Shown: positions 55,211 through 63,896 of the stretch, piece by piece | Layout of the letters: every line of letters starts with the position of its first letter | Position numbering within the stretch: the stretch's first letter is position 1 | NCBI RefSeq assembly: GCF_003986955.1 | Contig: NZ_PIPN01000002.1 | Location: 372,001 to 436,000 of the forward strand | DNA length: 64,000 nt | Direction of reading: 5' to 3' | From: Aliidiomarina sedimenti | GTDB lineage: Bacteria > Pseudomonadota > Gammaproteobacteria > Enterobacterales > Alteromonadaceae | Position numbers and translations under genes: made by a program | The notes under the pieces: model-generated | Database searches by the model: none | What the model was told of the DNA's origin: nothing | What the model saw: the letters and a program-made list of their open reading frames with translations, nothing else

Positions 55211-55660
55211 TTATCCCGTGATGCGCGGTGGTCGTTTGCGATTGTGACCCGTAGGAGGCGCCAGAATTGGCGCTTTCTTGTATTTACGCCGAACCCAGTT
55301 AATGGTTCTAAGAACCCCCGGCTGCAGCACAACCCATCGCTCCATTCTGTATTTGCCCGGCACGTCCGACATAATCAACGCGGCCAGTAATGTCAGTAAA
55401 CCCTGTCCGGGCAACACCAGCATCAATAGCCCCGCCACCATCAGCACCAGTGCCAGCAGATTGCGCGCCGTAGTGAACCAGTACGACGACAAACCACGAC
55501 GCCTGCGCCGATGCGCACCTAGAAAGTAGTCTTTCGGCATATAAATAATCAGCACCGGCAGGACCACTAAGGACACCACAGCAAGTATAACGCTGATGGA
55601 GGTTAACCAGGGGAGATATGGCTGAATCCAGTCAAACGCTGCTACTAAGCCCTCGATCAT
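55211..55660 (-). CDS. PGPGW-family putative transmembrane protein
   Basis: A 149-residue protein with two or three membrane helices and an MLVLPGQGLLTLLAALIM segment typical of the PGPGW domain family, ending in a basic cytoplasmic tail. The function is unknown. I start it at ATG 55660, behind AGGGA; the GTG at 55684 is less likely. It lies 10 bases downstream of the first patatin gene and converges on nhaD. Confidence 0.78.
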   Translation of the reverse strand: MIEGLVAAFDWIQPYLPWLTSISVILAVVSLVVLPVLIIYMPKDYFLGAHRRRRRGLSSYWFTTARNLLALVLMVAGLLMLVLPGQGLLTLLAALIMSDVPGKYRMERWVVLQPGVLRTINWVRRKYKKAPILAPPTGHNRKRPPRITG

Positions 55661-55694
55661 CCTTGTTCCCTGGCCGATAAGCACTCTAAATTCA

Positions 55695-56576
55695 CTACTC
55701 AGCCCCTCCTTTCTTTACCTGCGCAATAAACTCTTCTCCAGCATGTTTACCATGCAAATAGCCTTTGCGTAAGCGTAAACCATTGCGCGAGAGGCGACCG
55801 ACTTTAAATTCAGGTCCAGGAGCGAGCATACGCATATTGCAATCCGCAGGCGGCTCGTCGATAAAATCAAGCGAGCGATTGTAATGCTGATAACGGTCTT
55901 TGGTCGCCCTGGCTAGCGCAGGTTGTTTGCGCAAAACCAGGTTCATAAAGGTTTTGTTCGCTGGTCGTTTGCGGTACCCATGGCTTTGCGACAGGATCAC
56001 GGTAATATCGCGGGCACCCCAGGCGTACGCAGTCTCGACGGGGATCGAATCGCTTAATCCGCCATCGGTCATCGCCATCCCTTTCACTTTGGGATAATCG
56101 CGATAGGCAAGGGGAATAGCACAGGTCGCTGGCAACACATGACCCAGGTTATCAAGATCTATCTGGCTGTAGCAGGGTTTGCCGTCCCGAATCCGGGTCG
56201 ACACCACATAGAGAGGAATTCCGCGCCGCAAAAACATCGCCTCATCAAGCACCTCATCCTTCGCCGATTCTTCAATGAGCCAGCGCACATCGGTCAGGTG
56301 CCCACCAGTTAACGCGCGCCGAAAGTTAATAAACTCGGGGCGGGTAGCATGGCTTTGGAATACCTTGTAGGTTCGTTGGAAATCCCCTGAAAGGTAGCTT
56401 AACGCAGCGGTGGAACCCGCCGAGACACCAATCACAAAATCAAATGGATAGAAGTCAGCCTGAATAAACGCATCCAGTACCCCAGCCGCAAAAATGCCAC
56501 GCATAGCGCCGCCTTCCACCACTAAAGCTCGTTTACCTTTTGGCTTATGAGGCATCAGCATAGGGTCGACCGCCAA
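55695..56576 (-). CDS. Patatin-like phospholipase (YjjU type), copy 1
   Basis: A 293-residue Ser-Asp dyad acyl hydrolase. The oxyanion loop EGGAMRG leads into the GVSAG nucleophile elbow (Ser52). The second catalytic residue is Asp171 in TDGGLSDSIPV. There is no signal peptide, so it is probably cytoplasmic or membrane-associated. It is clearly paralogous along its whole length to the next gene, separated by 66 bases, indicating a tandem duplication. Substrate unknown; presumably phospholipid or lysophospholipid. Confidence 0.9.
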   Translation of the reverse strand: MAVDPMLMPHKPKGKRALVVEGGAMRGIFAAGVLDAFIQADFYPFDFVIGVSAGSTAALSYLSGDFQRTYKVFQSHATRPEFINFRRALTGGHLTDVRWLIEESAKDEVLDEAMFLRRGIPLYVVSTRIRDGKPCYSQIDLDNLGHVLPATCAIPLAYRDYPKVKGMAMTDGGLSDSIPVETAYAWGARDITVILSQSHGYRKRPANKTFMNLVLRKQPALARATKDRYQHYNRSLDFIDEPPADCNMRMLAPGPEFKVGRLSRNGLRLRKGYLHGKHAGEEFIAQVKKGGAE

Positions 56577-56642
56577 CCATCTTGTTGTATTCGAATGTAG
56601 TACTGCATACCATCTGCCCCCACTCTAACTACCTACTATAAA

Positions 56643-57476
56643 CTATAGCGAGATCTCAGCAAGGTAGGCTTGTGCTTTACTGGTTCCATGCTTAAAGCCT
56701 TTGTCTAGTTTACGCGTATCGCGGGTAAAACGACCGACGTTAAACGTAGTATCAGGGGCTATCACTCTAACCTTACAATCAGCTGGTGGGTTCGCTATGA
56801 AGTCCAGCGCATCGTTATAGCGTTGATGACGGGAATGCACTGCTGCACACAGCGCCGGATGTTGTTGTAGTAACCAGTTTGCCAGCCAGGGGGTGCGTGA
56901 CTGGCGCATTCGATAGCCCAGCGGCCGTGACAACACCACCGTGATATCGCGGGCTCCCTTCTCATAGGCATAACGAACCGGAATCGAGTCGCTGACACCT
57001 CCATCGGTCATCGCTTTACCATCCAGCTCCGGAAACTCACGAAAGACAACCGGAATTGCACAGCTGGCAGGGAAGGCCTGATGCAAATTCTGTTCATTGA
57101 TCACCGTGTAATGAGGTTCGCCGTTGTCAATCTGGGTACTGACCACATGCAGCGGAATGCTGCGTTCAAGATAGCGGTCAAATGACAAAGGCACCTCCTC
57201 AAATGAAGTAAACCAAAGCCAGGCAACATTGCAAATATGGTCCGTTTTACTCAGCAACGCCCGCGGACGAATAAACTCTGGCCTGATCGCATACGTGGTA
57301 ATGACTTTATGGTTTCTACCCAGATCACCAGCCAGGTATCCAATCAAATTGGTCGCGCCCGCTGATACGCCGACAGCGAAATCAAACGGGTTATAATCCT
57401 GCTCTAAAAAATAATCTAAAACCCCCGCTGCAAATATTCCGCGCATCGCGCCACCTTCGACTACCAGTGCCTGCAT
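56643..57476 (-). CDS. Patatin-like phospholipase (YjjU type), copy 2
   Basis: A 277-residue paralogue of the downstream gene. It starts directly at the EGGAMRG loop and has GVSAG with Ser38 and TDGGVSDSIPV with Asp158, so both dyad residues are kept. Differences concentrate in the middle (about residues 72-105), where substrate-facing loops would lie. The pair is probably one transcription unit, with the PGPGW gene at its end. Confidence 0.9.
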   Translation of the reverse strand: MQALVVEGGAMRGIFAAGVLDYFLEQDYNPFDFAVGVSAGATNLIGYLAGDLGRNHKVITTYAIRPEFIRPRALLSKTDHICNVAWLWFTSFEEVPLSFDRYLERSIPLHVVSTQIDNGEPHYTVINEQNLHQAFPASCAIPVVFREFPELDGKAMTDGGVSDSIPVRYAYEKGARDITVVLSRPLGYRMRQSRTPWLANWLLQQHPALCAAVHSRHQRYNDALDFIANPPADCKVRVIAPDTTFNVGRFTRDTRKLDKGFKHGTSKAQAYLAEISL

Positions 57477-57499
57477 ATATCCGTTATCACTCCAAATCC

Positions 57500-57541
57500 A
57501 TAAAAAAATAAAAAAAACCGCTTACAGGTCGCAAGCGGTTT
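57500..57541 (-). terminator. Terminator of the usp/sulP unit
   Basis: A 9-bp stem, AAACCGCTT/AAGCGGTTT, with a nine-base loop. On the minus strand it runs into a long T-rich tract of two runs of seven to eight T. Confidence 0.9.
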
Positions 57542-57566
57542 CTTTAACACTCAGTAAAACCAGGCC

Positions 57567-58427
57567 CTAACGCAGTAGCAAAAGTGGAATCTTAGTACTG
57601 GTTAACAAACGGTTGGTATGACTGCCAACGAAAAACTCGCGAATTCGTGAATGGCCATACGCCCCCATCACCATCGCATCCATTTTTTCATCTTCAGCAT
57701 ACTCAAGCAGTGTCTTTTCAACGTCGCCCGGCTCAAGGACCGCAGTGACGGTAAAGCCAGTCTGTTGCAGACGCTCTTTCGCCCAGTTCAAATCTGCCAA
57801 ATTGTCATGGTTCTCAACCCCCACCATCATCACATGCACGGGAATACCTTTAAACAGTGGGCTGTCAGCCACCATTTCGGTCGCCTTGCGTGAGGTGGCA
57901 CTGCCATCATAAGCCAGTAAAATACGCTCAGGCGCTTTAAACTTACCCGTCACCACCCAAACCGGACGGCTGACCGCGCGAATAACGCGCTCAACCTGAT
58001 GGCCGATATGCTGGCCAACCCCTTCACCGTGGCGACCCTGCTTGCCGACCACCAATAAGCGGGTTTCATTTTCCACCTCAAGCAAGGTATCAACCAGATC
58101 GCCATGGCGTTGACGGGTCGCCACTTCAGCCAGGTCGGTAAACGACTCCTTAATGTGCCGCTCAGCAGCGTCCAGTACCATCAGCCCCTGACGACGTGCC
58201 AGTTTAGCGCGCTTTTCTTCAATTTCCGCCAGCTCGACCAGCAGATTCTGCCGGGTATCAACCCCAATATTGCCACTAAAATCGATATCAGTCGGAGTAC
58301 GTACATCATCTAATACATTGAGTAAAACCAATGCATTGTCCAAACGCAGGGCAGACCAGGCTGCGTAATCACAAACCGTTTGGCTCAGCGAGCTGCCGTC
58401 AACACAAGCAATAGTGTGAGTGCTCAT
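57567..58427 (-). CDS. Tandem-domain universal stress protein
   Basis: A 286-residue protein of two UspA domains (about 1-145 and 155-286). The second keeps an ATP-binding pattern, GAYGHSRIREFFVGSHTNRL; the first ends in the related VVGKQGRHGEGVGQHIGH. It resembles UspE-type double Usp proteins. It lies 26 bases after the SulP gene on the same strand. Usp-SulP pairs suggest a regulatory partnership with an anion transporter (inference). Confidence 0.9.
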   Translation of the reverse strand: MSTHTIACVDGSSLSQTVCDYAAWSALRLDNALVLLNVLDDVRTPTDIDFSGNIGVDTRQNLLVELAEIEEKRAKLARRQGLMVLDAAERHIKESFTDLAEVATRQRHGDLVDTLLEVENETRLLVVGKQGRHGEGVGQHIGHQVERVIRAVSRPVWVVTGKFKAPERILLAYDGSATSRKATEMVADSPLFKGIPVHVMMVGVENHDNLADLNWAKERLQQTGFTVTAVLEPGDVEKTLLEYAEDEKMDAMVMGAYGHSRIREFFVGSHTNRLLTSTKIPLLLLR

Positions 58428-58453
58428 AATGTTATCCTTTTTATAATCGAAGT

Positions 58454-59935
58454 TTAGTGGCCATCCATTAGTTTAGCAGTGGCTTCGGGATCATTCGCCA
58501 CACCAAACTTATCTACCACCGTTTCGGTGGCTTTATTCATTCCGACCACTTCAACATCAGTCCCTTCGCGACGGAATTTAATAATGACCCGGTCAAGCGC
58601 TGAAACTGAGGTGATATCCCAGAAATGCGCTCGTTCTAAGTTAATCTCAACCTTATCAAGGGCTTCTTTAAAGTCAAAAGAATCGGTGAACTTTTCAGCG
58701 GAACTGAAGAAAACTTGACCTGCAACATCATAACGGCGACTTCTGCCGTCCTCAGACAATTTAGACGCCACGTGCATGTAGTTGCCCACTTTGGCAGCAA
58801 AGAACATCGCAGCCAGTAGCACCCCAACAAATACACCATAGGCCAGGTTATGGCTCCATACCACCACCACCACAGTGGAAACCATCACAATATTGGTACT
58901 CATCGGGTGTTTCTTCAGATCTGTCACCGATGACCAGCTAAAGGTACCTATCGATACCATGATCATTACAGCGACCAGAGCCGCCATTGGAATTTGCTTC
59001 ACCCAGTCAGCCAGGAATACAACCAGGAGGATTAGCACGACACCTGCCACCAGTTGCGATAAACGTCCACGGCCACCCGACTTCACATTAATAATAGACT
59101 GACCAATCATCCCGCAACCAGCCATACCGCCCATAAAACCAGCACCTACATTAGCGATACCCTGACCACGACACTCTTTATTACGGTCACTCTTAGTGTC
59201 AGTCAGGTCATCAACAATGGTCTGCGTCATCATCGACTCAAGTAAACCAACCACTGCCAAAGGTAGTGCGTAAGGCAAAATAATCATTAAGGTTTCTAAG
59301 TTAAGCGGAATTTGAGGGATCAGGAACACGGGAAGTGTATCAGGCAATTCTCCCATATCGCCCACGGTGCGAATATCCATGCCCAAATACATTGCCAGCG
59401 CAGTCAGCACCACAATGCATACCAGCGGTGATGGGATTGCTTTGGTGAGATAAGGCAGACCATAAATAATCGCAAGTCCGCCAGCCGTCATTGCGTAGAC
59501 ATGCCAGGTCACATTAGTAAGCTCTGGAAGTTGTGCCATAAAAATCAGAATCGCCAGTGCATTGACGAAACCCGTAACAACCGAGCGCGAGACAAAGCGC
59601 ATTAACACGCCTAATTTGAGCACCCCGAATACAATTTGCAGAAGACCTGTTAAAACCGTTGCGGCCAGCAAATACTCAAGCCCGTGGTTCTCCACCAGCG
59701 ATACCATAAGCAATGCCATAGCCGCTGTTGCTGCTGAAATCTGGCCAGGCCGCCCACCGACAAATGCCATAATCACACAGATACAGAAGGAGGCATATAA
59801 TCCAACTTTAGGGTGGACACCAGCAATAATTGAGAACGCAATCGCTTCCGGGATCAGCGCCAGAGCAACAACAAGTCCAGCTAATACATCACCACGAATG
59901 TTCGAGAACCAGGTTCTCTGAAGATTGGCTAACAT
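58454..59935 (-). CDS. SulP-family inorganic anion transporter with STAS domain
   Basis: A 493-residue transporter. A hydrophobic domain of about 380 residues opens with GDVLAGLVVALALIPEAIAF, the SulP signature region. The C-terminal STAS domain (about 405-490) is anti-sigma-antagonist-like, with the loop DITSVSALDRV. Members carry sulfate or bicarbonate, some Na+-coupled as in BicA; which applies is unknown. It forms a unit with the downstream usp gene. Confidence 0.9.
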   Translation of the reverse strand: MLANLQRTWFSNIRGDVLAGLVVALALIPEAIAFSIIAGVHPKVGLYASFCICVIMAFVGGRPGQISAATAAMALLMVSLVENHGLEYLLAATVLTGLLQIVFGVLKLGVLMRFVSRSVVTGFVNALAILIFMAQLPELTNVTWHVYAMTAGGLAIIYGLPYLTKAIPSPLVCIVVLTALAMYLGMDIRTVGDMGELPDTLPVFLIPQIPLNLETLMIILPYALPLAVVGLLESMMTQTIVDDLTDTKSDRNKECRGQGIANVGAGFMGGMAGCGMIGQSIINVKSGGRGRLSQLVAGVVLILLVVFLADWVKQIPMAALVAVMIMVSIGTFSWSSVTDLKKHPMSTNIVMVSTVVVVVWSHNLAYGVFVGVLLAAMFFAAKVGNYMHVASKLSEDGRSRRYDVAGQVFFSSAEKFTDSFDFKEALDKVEINLERAHFWDITSVSALDRVIIKFRREGTDVEVVGMNKATETVVDKFGVANDPEATAKLMDGH

Positions 59936-60265
59936 GGGTTTTCCTTCTTAGATCGATAAAAATCATATAGCACCCGCTATGGCAGGGGCCACTATAATCA
60001 TTAAATGTTAAAAAATGGTGAAAAATCACACAACGTAAAATACTGCGAGAAATGCAGGTAGAATGAGCTCTCCGGAACAGGAAAGATCACAGAAGATTAT
60101 GGAAACCTTCAGAAATGGGCGGTTTTCTAGGGCGGCGTGATAGGCACTATGAAAATCCTACTTTTCTATTGAATTAACAGCCTGTTTACAACAGGATGAA
60201 TAAAATTTGGAGCGCGAATACTACTGTAATTCTGTGCGTAAAACAATCAATACAGGGAGATCAGC
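59936..60265. other. 330-bp divergent intergenic region between sulP and mioC
   Basis: I see no gene here. It is AT-rich and must hold divergent promoters for sulP and mioC, but I find no convincing -35/-10 pair. One notable element is the compact inverted repeat CCTGTT-TAC-AACAGG at 60181-60195, about 70 bases before mioC, which could be an operator. The mioC ribosome site is GGGAGA just before ATG 60266. Confidence 0.5.
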
Positions 60266-60712
60266 ATGGTTATTGATATTTTAGTCGGTACTACTTCAGG
60301 AAATACCGAATTTCTCGCAGACATGCTTCACGAGGAACTAAAACAACGTGGCCACAGCGTGCGCTTCCACGACAACCCGCAACTAAGTGACTTACCCACC
60401 AACGAAGGGTTCTGGTTGATCTGTGTCGCCACCCATGGCGCCGGCGAAGTCGCCGACAGCATGCTCGATCTAAACGACCAACTGCAACAGCAACAACCTT
60501 CACTTACAGGCGTACAGGGCGCGATACTGTCAGTCGGTGACTCAAGCTACGATACCTTTTGTCAGGCCGGTAAAGACATCGAACGCTTAGTAATCGGTCT
60601 GGGTGTGCATCTAATAAGCCCTCGTTTCGATATCGATATGATGAGTGACAGCGATCCCGAGCAAAGCGCGATGAACTGGCTGCAAAGCTGGGCAGGCAAA
60701 CTTGAGCGTTGA
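60266..60712 (+). CDS. mioC: MioC-type flavodoxin
   Basis: A 148-residue FMN-binding flavodoxin. The phosphate-binding loop GTTSGNTE is at residues 8-15, and ATHGAGEVAD and VGDSSYDTFC are further flavin-contacting segments. MioC has been linked to biotin synthase electron transfer in E. coli. Its position directly beside oriC matches E. coli and Vibrio, where mioC transcription enters the origin. The short flavodoxin domain without a reductase part fits mioC. Confidence 0.93.
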   Translation: MVIDILVGTTSGNTEFLADMLHEELKQRGHSVRFHDNPQLSDLPTNEGFWLICVATHGAGEVADSMLDLNDQLQQQQPSLTGVQGAILSVGDSSYDTFCQAGKDIERLVIGLGVHLISPRFDIDMMSDSDPEQSAMNWLQSWAGKLER

Positions 60713-60724
60713 TCAAAACAGTGC

Positions 60725-60733
60725 TTATCCACA
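60725..60733 (+). promoter_or_regulatory. oriC DnaA box (perfect)
   Basis: TTATCCACA, the mioC-proximal box of the origin. Confidence 0.88.
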
Positions 60734-60886
60734 ACAAGGATCGCATACAGATAAGCCTCTCGACCTTAACCGACATGGTTTACTAACAGCTTTTAAGCTT
60801 AGTTACCCCCAAAATTGAAAAGGTGTGAATAGATCATGATCAAAGCTGTGATCACAGGCAGGGACAACTATGGGGATAAAACCCAT

Positions 60887-60895
60887 TGTGGATAA
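60887..60895 (-). promoter_or_regulatory. oriC DnaA box (perfect, reverse)
   Basis: TGTGGATAA in the centre of the origin. A one-mismatch box, TGGGGATAA, in the same orientation lies 16 bases to its left (60871-60879). Confidence 0.88.
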
Positions 60896-60993
60896 GGGCT
60901 CTTTTATACCACTGGTTACCCCAGCATAAGATCGCTGTTTATGCACAAGGATCATGATCGCGTAAGATCCTGATCCTCAACACGAATAGCTGC

Positions 60994-61002
60994 TTACCCA
61001 CA
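60994..61002 (+). promoter_or_regulatory. oriC DnaA box (one mismatch)
   Basis: TTACCCACA, the box nearest the AT-rich unwinding region, a position like that of E. coli box R1. Another one-mismatch box, TTATGCACA, lies at 60939-60947. Confidence 0.65.
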
Positions 61003-61028
61003 GAAAAGACGCTCGCTAATAGTAAAAG

Positions 61029-61068
61029 TAATAAAGAGATCTAAAATAAAAGATCTTTATATTAGATC
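61029..61068. repeat. 13-mer-like repeats of the DNA unwinding element
   Basis: Three AT-rich units, each ending in AGATC, at 61029-61041, 61043-61055 and 61056-61068. The middle one, AAAATAAAAGATC, is a perfect match to the reverse complement of the E. coli 13-mer consensus; the others are degenerate. GATC sites are spaced 14 and 13 bases apart. Confidence 0.75.
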
Positions 61069-61180
61069 CTTCTCTCAAGGCTTAATTCGCTTTCGTCGCT
61101 ACTCACCAGATTTGCGCAAAGCCTCTGTAAAAACCTGCAACTAAGCGATATAAGTCATTTCTTCATCACCCCCATTCATG

Positions 61181-61186
61181 TAAAAT
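61181..61186 (+). promoter_or_regulatory. mnmG: Possible -10 of the mnmG promoter
   Basis: TAAAAT preceded by TG, about 70 bases before mnmG. The -35 is poor. mnmG transcription beside the origin influences initiation in E. coli, so a promoter here is expected. Confidence 0.35.
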
Positions 61187-61253
61187 ACCCGCCCTTGCGA
61201 TCCTAATGATCGGATCCGCAATCTATGCTCTGAATAACCATGGTGACTGACCT

Positions 61254-63149
61254 ATGACTGAACAGTTTGATGTGATTGTAATTGGTGGAGGCCACGCCGG
61301 TACTGAGGCTGCTCTCGCTGCTGCCCGTATGGGCCAGCAAACCCTGTTACTGACTCATAACATCGATACACTTGGTCAGATGTCATGCAATCCAGCCATA
61401 GGCGGTATTGGCAAAGGTCACTTGGTGAAAGAAATCGATGCCATGGGCGGGATCATGGCAAAAGCTGCAGATCATGCAGGTATTCAGTTTCGAACCTTGA
61501 ATGGATCGAAAGGGCCAGCCGTTCGGGCAACCCGAGCCCAGGCAGACCGTGCGTTATACAAAGCCTATATCCGCCAGGCACTTGAACATCAGCCCAACTT
61601 GAAAATTTTTCAGCAAGCCTGCGATGATCTGATTGTTGAAAGTACTGGCCAGGGTCAGCGTGTTACCGGGGTTATTACCCAAATGGGCCTGACCTTTAAA
61701 GCTAAAACCGTTGTTCTGACCGTAGGTACCTTCCTCGGTGGACAAATTCATATTGGTTTAAGCAATTACCGCGGCGGACGTGCTGGCGATCCTCCGTCGA
61801 TTGCCCTGGCAGACCGTCTGCGCGAATTGCCATTACGGGTTGATCGCTTAAAAACTGGTACACCACCACGAATTGACGCCAATAGCATCGATTTTTCAAT
61901 GCTGCAGGAACAGCCCGGCGACAATCCCACGCCTATTTTCTCGTTTATGGGCACTGCTGCTGACCACCCGAAACAAATTAGTTGTTATATCACCCATACC
62001 AACGCCAATACCCATGACCTGATCCGCCAGGGGTTGGATCGCTCACCGATGTATTCAGGCGTGATAGAAGGGGTCGGTCCGCGTTACTGCCCATCGATTG
62101 AAGACAAAGTGATGCGTTTTGCCGATAAAGACAGCCATCAGATTTTTGTCGAGCCAGAAGGGTTAAGCTGCACAGAGGTCTACCCCAACGGTATATCCAC
62201 CAGTTTGCCATTTGATGTGCAGGTCGCTTTGGTGCATTCAATCAAAGGCTTTGAAAATGCGCATATCACGCGACCTGGTTATGCCATCGAGTATGACTTT
62301 TTCGATCCCCGTGATTTAAAACCCTCGCTGGAAACAAAATACATTGATGGTCTGTTCTTTGCCGGACAAATTAACGGTACCACAGGCTATGAAGAAGCCG
62401 GTGCTCAGGGGCTTATTGCAGGTATGAATGCAGCCTTGCAGGTACAGCAGAAAGAAGCCTGGACCCCACGCCGCGATGAAGGCTATATCGGTGTTCTGAT
62501 TGATGATCTGGCGACCTTAGGGACCAAAGAACCTTATCGTATGTTCACCTCCCGTGCTGAATATCGTTTGCTGCTGCGGGAAGACAATGCGGATCGTCGT
62601 TTGACTGCAAAAGCACGCGAACTGGGTCTGGTTGACGATGCTCGCTGGGCACGGTTTAACAGCAAAATGGAAACCATTGAGACTGAATTGCAACGTTTTC
62701 GTGGCACATGGGTGCACAAAGACCATCCTGCTGTACCAGCACTCAACCCGATGCTAAAAAGCCCGATCAGCAAAGAGGTCAACCTCGAAGAGCTGTTACG
62801 CCGGCCTGAAGTGACCTACCAACAGCTGACCTCAATTGAAAGTTTAGGGCCTGCGCTGGATGATACTCAGGCTTCTGAACAAATTGAAATTCAGACTAAA
62901 TATGCTGGCTACATTACCCGTCAGCAAGACGAAATTGCTAAAGCGTTACGCCATGAACACACCAAATTACCGACTGAATTTGATTACTCATCGATTTCTG
63001 GTTTATCCAATGAAGTGGTGGCGAAACTTGCTGAGCACAAACCACAGACCGTTGGCCAGGCAGCGCGTATTTCCGGAATCACTCCGGCGGCTATTTCGAT
63101 GCTGCTGGTGCATTTGAAGAAACAAGGCTTGCTGCGAAAAAGCGCCTAA
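61254..63149 (+). CDS. mnmG: tRNA uridine-5-carboxymethylaminomethyl enzyme MnmG (GidA)
   Basis: The FAD-dependent partner of MnmE in U34 modification. The 631-residue protein opens with the dinucleotide loop [10 protein letters not shown] (residues 11-20). It has the conserved [14 protein letters not shown] block, [11 protein letters not shown], and [13 protein letters not shown]; the C-terminal helical MnmE/tRNA-binding domain is complete. It lies immediately right of oriC and transcribes away from it, co-directional with replication. Confidence 0.97.
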   Translation: MTEQFDVIVIGGGHAGTEAALAAARMGQQTLLLTHNIDTLGQMSCNPAIGGIGKGHLVKEIDAMGGIMAKAADHAGIQFRTLNGSKGPAVRATRAQADRALYKAYIRQALEHQPNLKIFQQACDDLIVESTGQGQRVTGVITQMGLTFKAKTVVLTVGTFLGGQIHIGLSNYRGGRAGDPPSIALADRLRELPLRVDRLKTGTPPRIDANSIDFSMLQEQPGDNPTPIFSFMGTAADHPKQISCYITHTNANTHDLIRQGLDRSPMYSGVIEGVGPRYCPSIEDKVMRFADKDSHQIFVEPEGLSCTEVYPNGISTSLPFDVQVALVHSIKGFENAHITRPGYAIEYDFFDPRDLKPSLETKYIDGLFFAGQINGTTGYEEAGAQGLIAGMNAALQVQQKEAWTPRRDEGYIGVLIDDLATLGTKEPYRMFTSRAEYRLLLREDNADRRLTAKARELGLVDDARWARFNSKMETIETELQRFRGTWVHKDHPAVPALNPMLKSPISKEVNLEELLRRPEVTYQQLTSIESLGPALDDTQASEQIEIQTKYAGYITRQQDEIAKALRHEHTKLPTEFDYSSISGLSNEVVAKLAEHKPQTVGQAARISGITPAAISMLLVHLKKQGLLRKSA

Positions 63150-63176
63150 GTTCACATACCGAGGATGAAACAGAAA

Positions 63177-63815
63177 ATGTCCGACGCAGCTCAGCTTGCG
63201 CAGAAGCTTCAGCAACTACTTGCGAAGACCTCATTGGCAGTCAGCGAAGCGCAACAAAACCAGTTAGTCCAGTTGGTTTTACTGCTAAATAAATGGAATC
63301 AGGCTTATAATTTAACCTCGGTACGCGATCCCCAGGCCATGTTGATCCGCCATATTATGGACAGCGTCGTGGTTTCCCCTTACCTGCAGGGCGAACGGAT
63401 CGTGGATGTAGGCACTGGTCCGGGTCTGCCAGGCTTACCCCTGGCGATTCTCAATCCGGATAAAGAATTTGTTTTAGTAGATAGCTTAGGAAAGCGGATT
63501 AATTTTATTCGTCAGGTGGTTCATCAGCTCGGCCTGAAAAATGTCACTGCAGTCCATAGTCGGGTTGAAAATTATGAACCTGATCAAGGGTTTAGTTCGG
63601 TTATAAGTCGGGCATTCGCGTCACTTGCAGATATGCTTAGCTGGTGTCATCATCTACCTTCTGCGGAGGGAAGCTTTATTGCGCTGAAGGGCCAATTGGA
63701 CGAAGATGAGCTTACCGCTGTTCCTGCAGAATTTACCGTCGAATCCAAGGTACGGCTGAATGTCCCCGAGCTTGAAGCAGAGCGTCATCTGGTGGTGATA
63801 CGGCAACACCAGTAA
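63177..63815 (+). CDS. rsmG: 16S rRNA (guanine-527-N7)-methyltransferase RsmG (GidB)
   Basis: Methylates G527 of 16S rRNA; its loss gives low-level streptomycin resistance in several bacteria. The SAM-binding loop is [11 protein letters not shown], preceded by [17 protein letters not shown], closely matching E. coli. I start at ATG 63177 (212 residues). ATG 63165 sits one base after the only GAGG and is too close to use it, though the 63177 spacing is long. It follows mnmG in the usual mnmG-rsmG-parA order. Confidence 0.94.
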   Translation: MSDAAQLAQKLQQLLAKTSLAVSEAQQNQLVQLVLLLNKWNQAYNLTSVRDPQAMLIRHIMDSVVVSPYLQGERIVDVGTGPGLPGLPLAILNPDKEFVLVDSLGKRINFIRQVVHQLGLKNVTAVHSRVENYEPDQGFSSVISRAFASLADMLSWCHHLPSAEGSFIALKGQLDEDELTAVPAEFTVESKVRLNVPELEAERHLVVIRQHQ

Positions 63816-63896
63816 ACCAGGTTGAGCCATTGCTTGGTTACGATTGTGGACATCCTGTGTAACCATCCGTCTATCTATAACAAGTAAGAGGCAGCT

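Larger units (their letters stand above)
60713..61253. other. oriC: Chromosomal replication origin oriC
   Basis: This gene-free 541-bp region between mioC and mnmG holds the expected origin parts in E. coli-like order: mioC, DnaA boxes, unwinding region, mnmG. Perfect DnaA boxes are at 60725-60733 and 60887-60895. One-mismatch boxes are at 60871-60879, 60939-60947 and 60994-61002. Sixteen GATC sites fall between 60711 and 61216. An AT-rich stretch at about 61010-61085 carries 13-mer-like repeats. I identify it by structure and context. Confidence 0.93.

Noticed and set aside
60846-60857. CTGTGATCACAG as a CRP site
   Set aside because: The TGTGA and TCACA halves overlap instead of being separated by six bases.
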